Shown here in pieces: positions 18,831-31,100 of a stretch of 64,000 nt of DNA. How positions within the stretch are numbered: position 1 is the stretch's first letter; each line of letters begins with the position of its first letter. The DNA comes from Scatophagus argus (lineage: Eukaryota; Chordata; Actinopteri; Scatophagidae): NCBI RefSeq assembly GCF_020382885.2, contig NC_058494.1, forward strand, positions 10,434,001 to 10,498,000, read 5' to 3'. The notes beneath the pieces were generated by a model. It worked only from the letters and a program-made list of their open reading frames with translations. It ran no database searches and had not been told where the DNA came from. The position numbers and the translations under genes were made by a program.

Positions 18831-18952
18831 AGGCTGACAGCAGCAGCCCAGACAGTGATGAAGAGCATGACCGGGGAGTGTGATCAGAGATAAGTGATCT
18901 GCACTGTGTCGCGTACGATCAGAAAGCTGCTGGAGCTCAGCAGTGTTGGATC

Positions 18953-19945
18953 ATGGATGACCTTGAAGGAGCCGAGCTCTGCTACCCTCAGCTCCTGAAC
19001 TCATCCTGCAGGGGTGTAATGCGTCCTCGCCCTGAGGCTGTCCTCCTCTACACGCTGTTGTCCTGCATCGCTGTGCTCACTGTAGCTCTTAACCTGTTGG
19101 TGATCATCTCCATTTCCCACTTCAGACAGCTTCACACCCCCACCAACCTGCTCCTCCTCTCCCTGGCCATCTCTGACCTGCTGGTCGGGCTGCTGGTGAT
19201 GCCGGTGGAAACGGTGCGGTTCATAGAAGCCTGCTGGCTGCTGGGTGATCTCATGTGTGCTCTGTCTTACATTATCGGCTTCACCCTCACCTCAGCCTCT
19301 GTGGGGAACATGGTCCTCATATCGGTCGACCGCTTTGTAGCCATTTGTTATCCCCTCCAGTACCCCAGCATAATCACTCGCAGCAGAGTGGAGCTGTCTG
19401 TGTGTCTCTGCTGGGCCTGTTCGTTACTCTACAATGGGCTGATTTTAAAGGACCATCTCAGGCAGCCGGACAGACACAACTCCTGCTACGGCGAGTGTTT
19501 GGTGGTGATTGACTATGTATCGGGAACTGTCGACCTGGTGTTCACGTTCATCGGCCCATGCTCAGTCATTGTTATCCTATACATGAGAGTGTTTGTTGTG
19601 GCAGTGTCACAGGCTCGCGCCTTGCGGTCTCATGTTACGGTCGCTGCAGCCCGCGCAGCTCCAGTCACTGCAAAGAAATCAGAGAAAAAAGCAGCCAGAA
19701 CTCTGGGTATCGTCATTCTGGTGTTTCTGATGAGTTTCTGCCCTTATTACTACCCCTCTCTTGCAGGACAGGACATCTCAAACAGTGTTTCATCTTGGGC
19801 TATTGTGTCCTGGCTGTTGTATTTTAATTCTTGTCTGAACCCGCTCATATACGCGTTCTTCTACCCGTGGTTTAGAAAAGCTATCAAATTCACTGTCACC
19901 CTGAAGATAATAGAGCAGGACTCTTCTCAGGCAAATATACTTTAA
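18953..19945 (+). CDS. Trace amine-associated receptor, teleost clade III type
   Basis: Intact 330-aa class A GPCR in one exon. Seven membrane segments are evident. Landmarks are N47 (1.50), D75 (2.50), C102 (3.25), D126-R127-F128 (DRF in place of DRY), P202 (5.50) and the TAAR fingerprint NSCLNPLIYAFFYPWF (residues 292-307) in TM7. An N-glycosylation sequon lies at N16. The classical aminergic Asp at 3.32 is Gly109, while position 5.42 is Asp194; this exchange is established for the large clade III of fish TAARs, which bind amines in a flipped orientation. The toggle position 6.48 is Phe262 rather than Trp, before P264 (6.50). Expected location is the cilia or microvilli of olfactory neurons. 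No second TAAR is in the window. An AATAAA lies at 20649-20654. Ligand cannot be read from sequence. Confidence 0.95.
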   Translation: MDDLEGAELCYPQLLNSSCRGVMRPRPEAVLLYTLLSCIAVLTVALNLLVIISISHFRQLHTPTNLLLLSLAISDLLVGLLVMPVETVRFIEACWLLGDLMCALSYIIGFTLTSASVGNMVLISVDRFVAICYPLQYPSIITRSRVELSVCLCWACSLLYNGLILKDHLRQPDRHNSCYGECLVVIDYVSGTVDLVFTFIGPCSVIVILYMRVFVVAVSQARALRSHVTVAAARAAPVTAKKSEKKAARTLGIVILVFLMSFCPYYYPSLAGQDISNSVSSWAIVSWLLYFNSCLNPLIYAFFYPWFRKAIKFTVTLKIIEQDSSQANIL

Positions 19946-21293
19946 AGTCGCCGTTTTCATTATGCATGTCACCCTGTAAGTGAGAGCGGAAGCAAAATGA
20001 ATCTGCTGTTTTTCATGTGACATTAAGTTTAAGTGTCTGAGTTCACATTTTTCATTTCTTTACAGGTCTTTTTTTTGTTGTCCTCCTTTCTCTCTCTAAG
20101 CACTGTGTTAGTCTCAGTATGAGTGTAAACTTGAGCATGAAGCAAACACAACTTTTAGAAATAATAATTGGCAACTGGCACTGCTTGATGATTGTGATTT
20201 TAGCCTGTTAAATGATCTGCTTTTCTTTGACAGTGCAGTAAACAGAATATCTGAATTAACAAAAGGGGATTTGAATGCTTGAACTTTGAACTTGAGGAAA
20301 TGTAATTATTTTCATTAGCTTTTTCTGTCTTTTTTTTTCTATAAACCAAATCTAAAGTCGATGAAACCAGAAAGTAATCACTGAATAGTTTAATTATCAA
20401 AATAGCTGGTGTAAAAATCTTTTCACTGAACAAGTTGAACTTTTGCATAGAGTAATTTCTTTAAAAAGAAAGAAAGAAAAAAACGATTGACTATATGGAT
20501 ACTGTGTCTGTATGGCTTTAATCATGAACCTCTATGGACAGACTGAACCTGATGGACTGACGACAGGTCATAGTTACTGCATGAACACTTGGTGACAAAT
20601 ATTGTTGTCATAAAATTGTGAAACAAACAGTAATTATATCACAAGATAAATAAAACATGATTTTAGCTTTGATTGTGAGCAGAGCTGCCTCATTTTAATC
20701 TTAATTACCTCATATTATTGCTTTCTAAGGCACAGAACATTTGGTTGGGTAGAAACACATTGCGTCTTTGTTGTTAGCAATTACCTTTAAAAGGATTTCC
20801 CAGTGTGATGGGTGAGTTATATGTGTGAGCATTTAGCAGCAGTGCAAAGGTCATGTCCAAACCACACACACTTTGTGCAAAAAGTGTTTCACATCAGACT
20901 TTATGACATCTTTATGACATGTGGTATCTCTCCTGGCTGATAAAATTACTCACGCTCTCGTCAAAGTAAGACCTGATTTCTGTCAGGCCCGCAATCTAGC
21001 TGGGGAAAGAATTAAGGTGAACGAAATAAGATGTCATACAGGGAAAGTACGAAAAGTCAGCAAATATATCTTAGCATTATATTTACATTCTTAATCGGTG
21101 AGGTCGAGTCAGCATATAGAAGGGAACAATCTGGAAGGAAAATTACTCTGCAACTGAATGTTTGTTTGCTTCCTTTGTTCTTTCTTTTCAGACTTATTGT
21201 ATACAGAATAAGTATAAGAAGAAACTGCACTAGTTTTGCTTTTTGATGATTACTGTGTAAATAAACATGAAATGTCAGTGGAACACGGTCTCA
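19946..21293. other. Region between the TAAR and nsmce1; no gene seen
   Basis: Holds the probable TAAR 3' untranslated region, with AATAAA at 20649, and AT-rich DNA. A second plus-strand AATAAA occurs near 21259. Open frames here are short and unmatched. Confidence 0.6.
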
Positions 21294-21339
21294 TTTATTT
21301 TTGTAAAAATACTGATGAAGAAATATATTAACGGTCTGG

Positions 21340-21345
21340 TTTATT
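21340..21345 (-). terminator. Polyadenylation signal candidate for nsmce1
   Basis: AATAAA on the minus strand about 50 nt after the stop; a second one lies at 21294-21299. Confidence 0.5.
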
Positions 21346-21393
21346 ACAGTGTAAACAATTTTAACAAACGGAAAACACACGATGCTGGAGTCC

Positions 21394-24300
21394 TCATCTT
21401 CTGGAGTGAGACTGGGGTCGTCTGACTTCTGTAATGTACACAACAAATGATGTGTGAAACAAGCAGAATAATATTTATTAATAAATCTAAAGCAAATCTA
21501 ATATGCCACGTGCTTTTAAAAGGTCAATATATTTATTACAGTAAGGCTGTCAAAGGTTTCAGTACTTTTTTGGGTCTCAAACACAAGTCTGCCTCACATG
21601 AAGGTCCAATACCGTCTGTTGAGCTACATAAAGGCCCCGGGGGAAATACAGTTTGTACAGTATAAATACTGTGTGTAGGCAGACTTGCATCTATAATAAT
21701 TATATTGTAGGTCTAATGTGTGTAAACAACATGTAATAAAAAACAATAAATACCAGGGATTTCATGTGGCCAAAAGTCATCACAAGCTGGACATCTAGGC
21801 TCTGTTCTTCCTTTAAAGTATCTGGCCACACATGGGTTGTGGATTTTTATGCCACATACAGGATTCTCACAAATTTGGCACTAGAAATAAAAGTAAATAA
21901 ATACATGTTTATTTACTTATTTAATAAATACAGTTTGTCACATGTTAGCTGGAATGAAGTAAAAATGCAAAGCAAAAGCAGCTGCAACAACCTCACATGA
22001 AAGAAAAAAAAAAACAAACAACACACTAACACACATCACCATTATATGAAACTTCCTGTATCTGTTTGGACTGCAACAGCTCCTCAAATCATATTATTAA
22101 AAGGTGAATTGAAAAGGTCTGTGACCTAGAAAGTTGCCCCCAAGATTTTAATCTCCAAAAGAAAATTATAAAAATGTTTTGATTACCGGTAGCTGTAATT
22201 CATTCTTGTTAGTAAAGAATAGTATTTCTAGTTTAAAGTAGTGATTAAATGAAATTAGCATCTGTATGCTTCTAGATGACATAACCGATGGCTGGTCATT
22301 TTATTTAGGTATTTAGCACGGGGACATAAGGGTGGCAAGGTTAACGCACAGGAGAGAGACAGAGGAAACGCCTACCTGGAAGGCAATGTTGTGGCAGATG
22401 TGACACACTTTGACCTGGTCGTGATACATTGTGCGGATGTACGGCTCCATCTCTATAATACACCTGGTGGACAAAGTGTATTCACCCCTTTTCTGAATCA
22501 ATGAACAGAAAGCAACAATGTGGGAGCAAGAAGTAGTTGGGTACGAGAGCAAAGAGACTTGGCAGTGAATGTGATTTAAACTGCACTGAAAAACAAATGT
22601 AATGACAGATGTAGTGTGATCACTTGTGTTGGCATGTTTTACAGATTACTTCTCTGTGATTTGAACTAATAAGTCTGAATTTGGGACTATGAACAACTCT
22701 GCACAAACTACATCACATGACAGCCAAGTATCAGATCCATTTCTGGTGAACATCTTGTTGTTCACTAATATTTTACATCCTTCACCTCACTGCATTGCAA
22801 ACCTTTTCAGTGCTCTAATTTCAATCTCTAATTCATTTGCTAAATTTGAACTGCTGATGTTGCATGCGATACATTTTGTCACACTTTGTACATCTAAGAG
22901 TTGTAAAGTTGATACCACTTTCAAATCTTTCAAATCCATACAGTGAATATGAAGCTACAACCAGCAGCTGGTTAATTTAGTTTTACGAAGATGTAAGTTA
23001 ACCCCAACTGATACAAAAGGCTTTCAAAGTGTCACTCGAAAATGCAATTATCACACTACGCAAAAAGTGCATCCGTTTTGGAGGGAAAAAAAAAAATCCA
23101 AACTGATTTTGAAATTCTGAGTGAGAGACTGTGTTTTACCTCATTCAGCCATTTGTCATGCACAAGTCGGTTCAGGAGGTGCTCTGTCTCGCTCTTCTTC
23201 AGTTTTTTTGTGGTCAGGGTGTCAGCACTGTTCAGAATGTCAGTGGAGGAGGCCTTCCCATTCTCAGAGCCAACAATCAGATCTATCTGAATTAGAACAG
23301 CTCGAATGAGTCCTGACACACTTTGTAATGAGGGACAAGCAGATTCTGAAGAAGCTCAACACTCGCATTACTGCTGACCCCTGTCCCTGTGACATAAATA
23401 TGTGTTTTAGTGCCTCCAAAATGTTACTTTGCTTGTTCTGTGAAAATAACTCACTGTCTTTCCAAACAGCTCCAGCTCGTTGTCAGCATAGTCCGACGAC
23501 ATCCTGGTGATATCCGTCTCAGCCATGTTTACCTGGCCAGGATTAAAGTAAAACTGTGGTTATCAACACCTCCTGGTGGCTCAGCTACTTTATCTGAGAT
23601 TACAGGTTTATATCCATTTATCAAAATGCAGCTACATCAAAATCTCATACATCTTTCATTCCCTACAGAGCATCTTCTCATACTGATAAAGATGTATAAA
23701 AATGGTTTCTTATAATTTGATTTAATGGTTTTTAAGCCTGGATTTAGACAGACTTAAACAGATCCCAGAGCCAAAATACGGTACCAAAAATGCTGAGCTT
23801 AAAAACAACAGACTTTGAAGTTTATTGTTTAAATTGGTTTAATCAAATACTATATGTCCTGTGGCAATTACTATGTTGCCTAACCGATTTTAAAATGGTC
23901 ACTACACGCCTTACATGGTGGGCACACAGGAATTAAGGCCACTAACCAAGGCGTAGTACTGGTGGCCACTGTCTTCAGACATCCCTTTTCGAATCTGCAT
24001 GAACATGGGCTGCAGCTTTGAGTTGATGGTATCGATGAAATCATCCAGTTTGTCAGGGGTGTGCTGAGCTGTAAAAAAAGTAACCAAGAAAGACCAAGTT
24101 CAAAAAGACACTAAAGGATGTTACTCTATATAAGGTTAAAGGACTTTGCATGAGGTTAAATGACATCGTAAGTTGGGCAATAAGATGAAATTATTGGAAA
24201 CTGCCCAAATCCACTGCCTGTGATTTTTTATTTCTTGTAATTTTCAACATAGGTTCTTAAGTATATCAATTTATGTCTAACTCAACACTTTCTGATACAG

Positions 24301-24635
24301 CTGTAAGGCAACTTATGGACCTGAAAGCTTACATATTCCCAGGATTAAAGTTGTGCTCATGTTAATATACAGCTAAAACAGTTCAAGTAAAAGCCAGCGC
24401 AGATTAAACTTCAGAGGTCAAAATGATTTTAAAAAATCTTTACTGAGAGGACTTTTGTTTAGAAGCATAATTCTGTTCTTGTCATTCGATGACCTGCTGT
24501 CATACAGAGTGACTCACTGTTGTGGATATCACAGCAGTACTGATGGAGGGCCTTTGCTCCTTGTTCATCAATGATGCCACTGGCCATCATGGTCTGTAGG
24601 AACCTCCGATGGCCGTCTCCCATATGTCGTGACAT
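21394..24635 (-). CDS. nsmce1: NSMCE1, RING subunit of the SMC5/6 complex
   Basis: Seven coding exons on the minus strand: 24635-24518, 24068-23947, 23532-23455, 23286-23140, 22492-22376, 21880-21754 and 21428-21394. All junctions are GT-AG and keep frame, giving 247 aa (human 266). The N-terminal part contains [37 protein letters not shown] and [14 protein letters not shown]; the winged-helix region contains [15 protein letters not shown]. The C-terminal variant RING reads [25 protein letters not shown] and RCPACDDFW, with the zinc ligands present. The protein is Nse1, which pairs with Nse3 and Nse4 and has E3 ubiquitin ligase activity in DNA repair by SMC5/6. After PHEIP the protein ends in only eleven residues ([11 protein letters not shown]), shorter than in human. 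The start is the first ATG after the 24639 acceptor. Confidence 0.96.
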
Positions 24636-25113
24636 GGTTCTGGTAAAATTAAAATTAAAACATATGGAGAAAAGTTAAAGATACGGACTTTTCAACGCAA
24701 CAGGCGTAAAACCCAAGGAGTCTCTTTGGTAGCAGCAACTTTGTGTGACAAAGCATTAAGAAAAACTGCAACTATGGTTTAATGTTAGCTCGTGTACTCT
24801 ACTACTTCATTTTCGGACACCTAACAAGCAGCGGAAGCCTAAGAAGTATTTTCTATAGACATGCCAGTGACGACCATGGAGCAGCACATTGGTATCTAAG
24901 TGAAGTTAAAGTTGTTGACGTTTCAAAACTGCTACTGCTAGTAACCTTGATGTAATCAATCGTATAACTACTGAGAGTCGGAGAGAGTAAACAGCGATAA
25001 CTGTCTTTTCACACTTACAATTTAGCGGGTTAAGTTAGCTAACGTTAAAGCTACGCAGCATACATGTGATCAACGGTGTTAACGTTAGCTGACCGTGAGC
25101 GGTAAGAGCTAAC

Positions 25114-25300
25114 CTGCAGCAACTGTCAGCAGCAGTCCTCGGCTATTTGCGGTTCGGCGCCTCAGATTTTGAACATTTAACACTGAGGACCTTCTTCAAC
25201 TGGCCAAAACGAGTGCTGAGGTTATTCACAGCTGCATCGCGCGCCTCCGGCGTTGTTTTTCTTCCATCTTCTTCTCCGCCTTGTCGATTTCCGGTAGCTG
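25114..25300 (-). promoter_or_regulatory. nsmce1: nsmce1 5' untranslated exon and promoter region
   Basis: A minus-strand donor (CTGCAG followed by gttagctc) at 25114 would join to the acceptor at 24640, just before the nsmce1 start. Sequence upstream becomes CpG-richer (TCGCGCGCC near 25240). The 5' limit is estimated. Beyond it, 25.3-26.0 kb shows nothing recognisable. Confidence 0.5.
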
Positions 25301-26079
25301 TAGCGTCCGTCCGTGTGGTGAATTACTGCCACCTGCTGCTCCAGCGAGTCACGACAGACGAAAATAAAGCAACTTCTCTCCAAAAACAGATCAACAGGTT
25401 GGTACTGTAAATGAAAATACTCTCAATTATGTTTACATCAGCGTTAACTCATCCAAACAGATCTGCAATCTACTTGGAATAAACAGGAGAGACAAACAGA
25501 ATTATTTATTTCCAATTATTTACAAGTTATTTATTTTCTTTCTTTTGAAAGATGCTATTTTCTCTTGTAAATTAATGCAGAAATTTACAGGAATGTACAT
25601 GAAAAGCGGTGACATTAATTGTGGGGCCCTTCATTAAGCACTGCCCCCAAATTTATGCATACTTTCATGTTGATGCAATTGAAACAAATATCTGTATTGG
25701 TCTAACTCACTGGCCCATAGAAATGCTGTGACCTGCAAAGTTAAGCATCTAGTTGGTGGTTTGGATTGGCTGTTCAGTGGCTTCTGTTGTGTTGGCTTGG
25801 CTTTTCCAACAGAACAATAAAACCCACTGACTATGAGCCCTGTGTGCATGTGTGCTTCTGCAGCTGCTGTCTGTACTCAATCAATATTTTGCTGGATACA
25901 AAAAAGAAAGGACGTGAAACAGTGTAAAATTCAGCGCACGTATCTTGCTTATTATGAGATTAGAAAGGAAGTGGGTGAACCGGGAAAGCGTGTAAACAGT
26001 GTTCATGTTAGGCTTAATGGATTATTGTTATAATCACGACAACACATCCAGTGTTAGTGTTACAGCAAGTAAAGCAAAC

Positions 26080-28130
26080 AAGGTTTATTCTAAATGCTTT
26101 ATTACTCTAACAAATTAAATAAGAACATATAATACAAGGTGTCTGAGTCTTTGATTACAATATAGCCTATTATTAACATTATTTAAATACAGTATCCAAT
26201 GTCATCAGGTTTTACTGCAGCATTTAACATAACACTCCCCAACATTTTCCCAAATCTTCTGAGGCTCTTCATCAAAATTTTCAAGGTCAAATGGTATCAG
26301 AAAATACATGGGCAATTATAATGGCGCTCACCAGGTCAGTGTGTTTACAGATACACAAATAACTCAATTCATGTCAAAAGCACTGAAGATCCAGTATGTA
26401 GGATTTATTGGCATCTTACGGTGTGGTTGCAGATGAACTGAACGCCCCTCATCTCACGCTCCCCTATGGATGCCACTGAGAACGCAAGACTCAAGCCAGT
26501 GATTTGTCTGGCTGCTCTGGGCTTCTGTAAAACATGCCAGCACAACATGGCACACTCCAAGGAGCATAACCCAATCCCACTGCAGATAGAAAATACTCAT
26601 TTTAAGGTGACGAAAACACACTGATTCTTAGTTTCAGATGACTGTACACTAATGAAAACATGATTTTGAATATAATATTCAATTCCTAATTCCCTAAATC
26701 AACCTTAATCCCACACCAAAACCTTAGCGTGATCAAACCGTTCATGTTGTTTTACAGTACTCTGATTTCCCAAAAACTTCTGCTTATATCATTTGTTTGG
26801 CCAATGTCAAATACTATGTGGTCACCTTCCAGGAAACATGTTATAAACCCTCCACAAATCTAACACAACAATCCAAAAAACTGAGCCATAAACTGGTTTG
26901 TTATTTGGATTGAGCCGATTCTGATTTTGTCATACGGTAGATAATTCTGTTATGCTGTCAATAGTGTTACAAGAATCAGAGTATTGTCAATTTTAACTGA
27001 ATTATTAATGCTTGTGGAAACACACTGATATTAATGTTGTGTTCATTACTTAAGGGGGACACCCAGCAACCTGATAAAGAACCAACCACTATCTGCAAAG
27101 ACTAAAATTTCAACAGCCCAAGCTCAAGGTCTCTCGACGCCATTGCCCCGTCCTTGCTTTGTTGTTAAACAGATTGTTACAGTGACATTGTCCATGCTGA
27201 GTTTGCTGTAAATGTGTCAAATAACGTTTCCAATGTAAACAGGAGAGATGCGTCGGAAACGTAGTTCTTCTGTCTGTGCACCACGAATGGGACTTCTCTG
27301 CAATAATTTAGCAAGGGCTTGACAACGATCTTAGAGACGGGAAGTATAGACACCAACGTTAGCTTTATAACAATTATTTCATTGTGATACTCACTGCATG
27401 AAAAAGTGTAAGATTGGGAATACTGTCCTAAACAATTACTTTCTTCCAAATGTGTTCACATCACCAACCACTCTGAACAAGTGTTTCTGTTTCTGAACAT
27501 ACAGACATATGTTCGGGAAAAAAAACAAAACTCTTTGTCATCACTGTCAAAACTGGACAAACAGCATGTGCAATATAAATCATCGACCGTGTGATCACGC
27601 CTTAGTAACGTGGCAGGAAAAGCTAGACATGTGTCACTCATTCAAGTTTTGGCCTCCTGTGGTGACTCCATAGCCTCTCCATCCAACATCAACTGTGTTC
27701 TGAGCCCAGATCTGAGATCAGTGGGCCACTGCCACCACAATCTTCCTATTTCTCTCCAAAGTGCCCATTGTTGACGCAGTGTGCTTTATGTCCCCTCAAA
27801 TGTCTTTATCCTTTTTAGTTGGCAGCAGCTGGCTGAGAAAACAACAAACCTGAGAACAAAATGTAAGAAGTGAGAAGAAAAGTGACAGGAGATAATTACA
27901 AATCAGTTTTGATAAAGTAATGATATATATGATATATGATTTGATAAGTTTCTGATAAAAGTGGAGGAAAGTATGGTTGCAAACAAAAACCACAAAGGCA
28001 GGCTGTTGTGAAACAGTCAGCTGAGAACCACCAGTTTACCTCCAGAAAGAGACAAATGACTGGCAGTCGTGTATGTTTTATGTAGTCAGTACACTTGTAA
28101 TCTGTTTGCGTGGGTGTTGTACCTTGTGTT
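26080..28130 (-). other. vps37a: Probable vps37a 3' untranslated region
   Basis: No gene is visible between the vps37a stop and the nsmce1 leader. Minus-strand AATAAA signals cluster near 26083-26102 and one lies near 26403, which would allow a 3' UTR of up to about 2 kb. The true cleavage site cannot be fixed from sequence. Confidence 0.4.
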
Positions 28131-31100
28131 CTAGTGGCTGGTAGGAAACTGTCCATGTATGTTGATGGACTGCTGCAACTTCTCCTCTTTGGCCCTTCTG
28201 CTATGACAAAGCTGTGGAAAGATACAAAAAAAAGAGTAAATACACCTTTCTTTTTCAAATGTCACATACTGCACTTCTGATTAAATTCAGGCTTAAAAAA
28301 CAACATGTGAAGGTTATCTTGACACAAACACTGTACTTCTGACTTCTCACCGTTCTCTTCTCCATGAAGTTTGTTAGGAATTCGTCAATGTCTGTGCGTC
28401 CCTCCAGGAAGTTTTCGGCCGTCTTCTCTGACTCCTCCTCAGCCTGGTGGGCTGCAACTTTTAACCGAGCCTGTAGAGTACTAAGACTGCAACTCTAGTT
28501 AGAGTAAAGACACAAAAGTCAGAAAGAAACAGAGACAGAAATTTTTAGTGTAGTGTTTACAGACATTTTAAAGCAGTTTCAGGCTGATTCCCTTAAACTC
28601 ATCAAAACATTTATTTTGAAAAGGTAAAAACACTAGCCCCTTATAGACCGCCTGATCACAATAGTATTGCGTGATCTGTGCTTAAAAAGGCTAATATGTG
28701 ATGAAAAACTTATTTCCTCTTCAATAGCAGTATGGTTAACCAGGAGGGGAACAACCCAAATGTGCAGTTTCGAGTCGAGTTAGGTAGGTTTCCACTTTTG
28801 CCAGCTGAACAGGCATTTGTCAGGTGTTACCCAACTGTACTCTTTTCTGTCCTTTAGCATTGGTTGTGAAAATGGTTGTGAAAAATCAAACACAAATCAA
28901 ATGATGTGTCACAGATCAAACAGACAGATGGACTGTGGTGTCACTACACTCTCATTATAGTCCACTCGGGAGCAGCTGAGTCAAAAAAACAGGACATAAA
29001 ACAGGTACTTTTATTTCACAATAGTGCATCTGCACTCAAGCTCTATTGTCAGTCAACCAAGAAGTCAAGTGTGATGAGCCTCTTACCTCACTGAGTTCAT
29101 GCTGTCTCTGCATCCTCATCTCAAAGGCAGATTTCATCTGAGTAAGCTGTTCGCACTGTCAAACAAAAACACACAACATAAGAATTTAAAAATACATAAC
29201 ATCAACATAACAGTAGCATGAACATGTTTGTCACGTCTCTGTATGAGACAGAGGGACAGCACAAAAGATGAGATCTGACCTTATAGATAATTTCCTGTCT
29301 TTTTCCTTCGAGCTGTGGCTCCATCTGAAGGTTTTTCTCTGTAAATGACAAACAGAGGGGCACAAATGTTTGTAAAGCTCTACTAAATTTTAACTTCTGT
29401 TAAATGAATGACCATCAAAATCTTCACACCAGTGGTAGAAGTAGAACTTACTGGCCATGTCCACTATATTGGTGACCAGCTCTTCTTTATCTTGGGTGAC
29501 CTGTTTGAGTTGTGGCAAACTCACGAAGAACTCCAGTAACAAATCCTCATTTTCAGACAGGTTTGACAGCTGAATCAGACTAGGAAGGGGAACGGCAAAA
29601 GGCACCAGATACAGGCAGATAAACAGAGGCAGGCAAAGGAAGAAGAGAACAAAGACATTATGGGTACTGAAGAATATTTTCTTTTTTCAAAAAAAAAGAC
29701 ATGTTTGTTTGACAATGTTTTAGAATACATTACTTCATATCACAGAGTTCAGGAAAAGACTCAGGAATCTCAGGCATCTTATACATGTGTCCATTCAGTC
29801 CAGCCTGAAACAGACAGCAGCTTTATCAGCAAGTCACATTCTGCAATGAATTAAAAGTCTGTGATGGCAGTAGATTTAAAAATATATCTGAAAGTCAGCC
29901 TCTTTCCTTGCATTGGCGTATATGTGAGACTTCCTTTTATCACACACCATTTTTACATTGGTTGGTGAGCCTTATGATCTGCAAAACTGTGTGACTTGAC
30001 ATTTGCTGTTCAAAGCACTGGAGCTGATGAAAGCTCCACTGTGTTAATTTCATGACAAGTTGTTCATAAGGTTACCCTTGATGTATATAATATTCACTTT
30101 TTAAAAGTGCACAGATCATATTGTAGTCCTCTGTATGTTTTAGAATCAGTGTTATCAACCTATTTAGTACATAATCCATTATGAGTTTACCTGTGAGTCT
30201 CCAGTAGGAACAGGAAGTGGCAGGTCAGAAATCAGTCCATATGGGGCTGGAGCTCGAGGGGGGCCATGGGTGTTATCAGCTCCTGGGTGACGCATGGGAG
30301 TTGGAGATGGCGCTGGACCTGGCCCGGGAGGCGGCGTGTGACTAGGACCCACATGGCGGGGACCATAGTGGAAAGCCTGAGTGGGGTAAGGAGCGATGCC
30401 TGACTTGTACATACTGCTGCGTTAAACATAGAAGGGAAATTAAGATTATTTCACTAAAGGATAACAAACATATCAAATGTATCTTTAAAGCAAACTTTTA
30501 CAAGCTACTTCATTAGTTGTATTTAACAGCTTCACTGTAGAGAACCTGTGAATATGGAAGCCACTAGACAGAATTTCTCAATTGCACCTATTTGGCCAAA
30601 GGCACACAGGCCTCAGATGTGTTTTACACAATTTGTTTGGAAGAGAAAAGCAAGACATGACAAATTAACATTGTACTGCCCTAAATTTCCATTATAAAGA
30701 TTAACTACTCTACTTTTGTATTGCGCTGCCCCATTAAAATCAATGAATGCAAGCAGACTCACTATGGAAAGCCAGCAGGGCCACTGGACATCAAGGCAGG
30801 GGGACTCTTCCAGAACTCGTCCAGCAGGCTCTGAATGACCTTACCCAGATCTGAGTGCATCCCAAACTACAACAAACACAAACAAAATAAATACTGGGAG
30901 GAAAGTGAGAATAATGCTGTCTTGAAAAACTGAAACAGGAACTAACTAAAAAGTTCTATTAAATTAGAAACAACTAGGAAAAAGGAAACACAAGTTGATG
31001 ATGCTACAGTTGACTAACACTACGTCAACATGCACTCAAGAAACAAGGTTATTATGAGCAATCAGATGCAGGCATTGACTTGATTACAGGAAAACCCATG

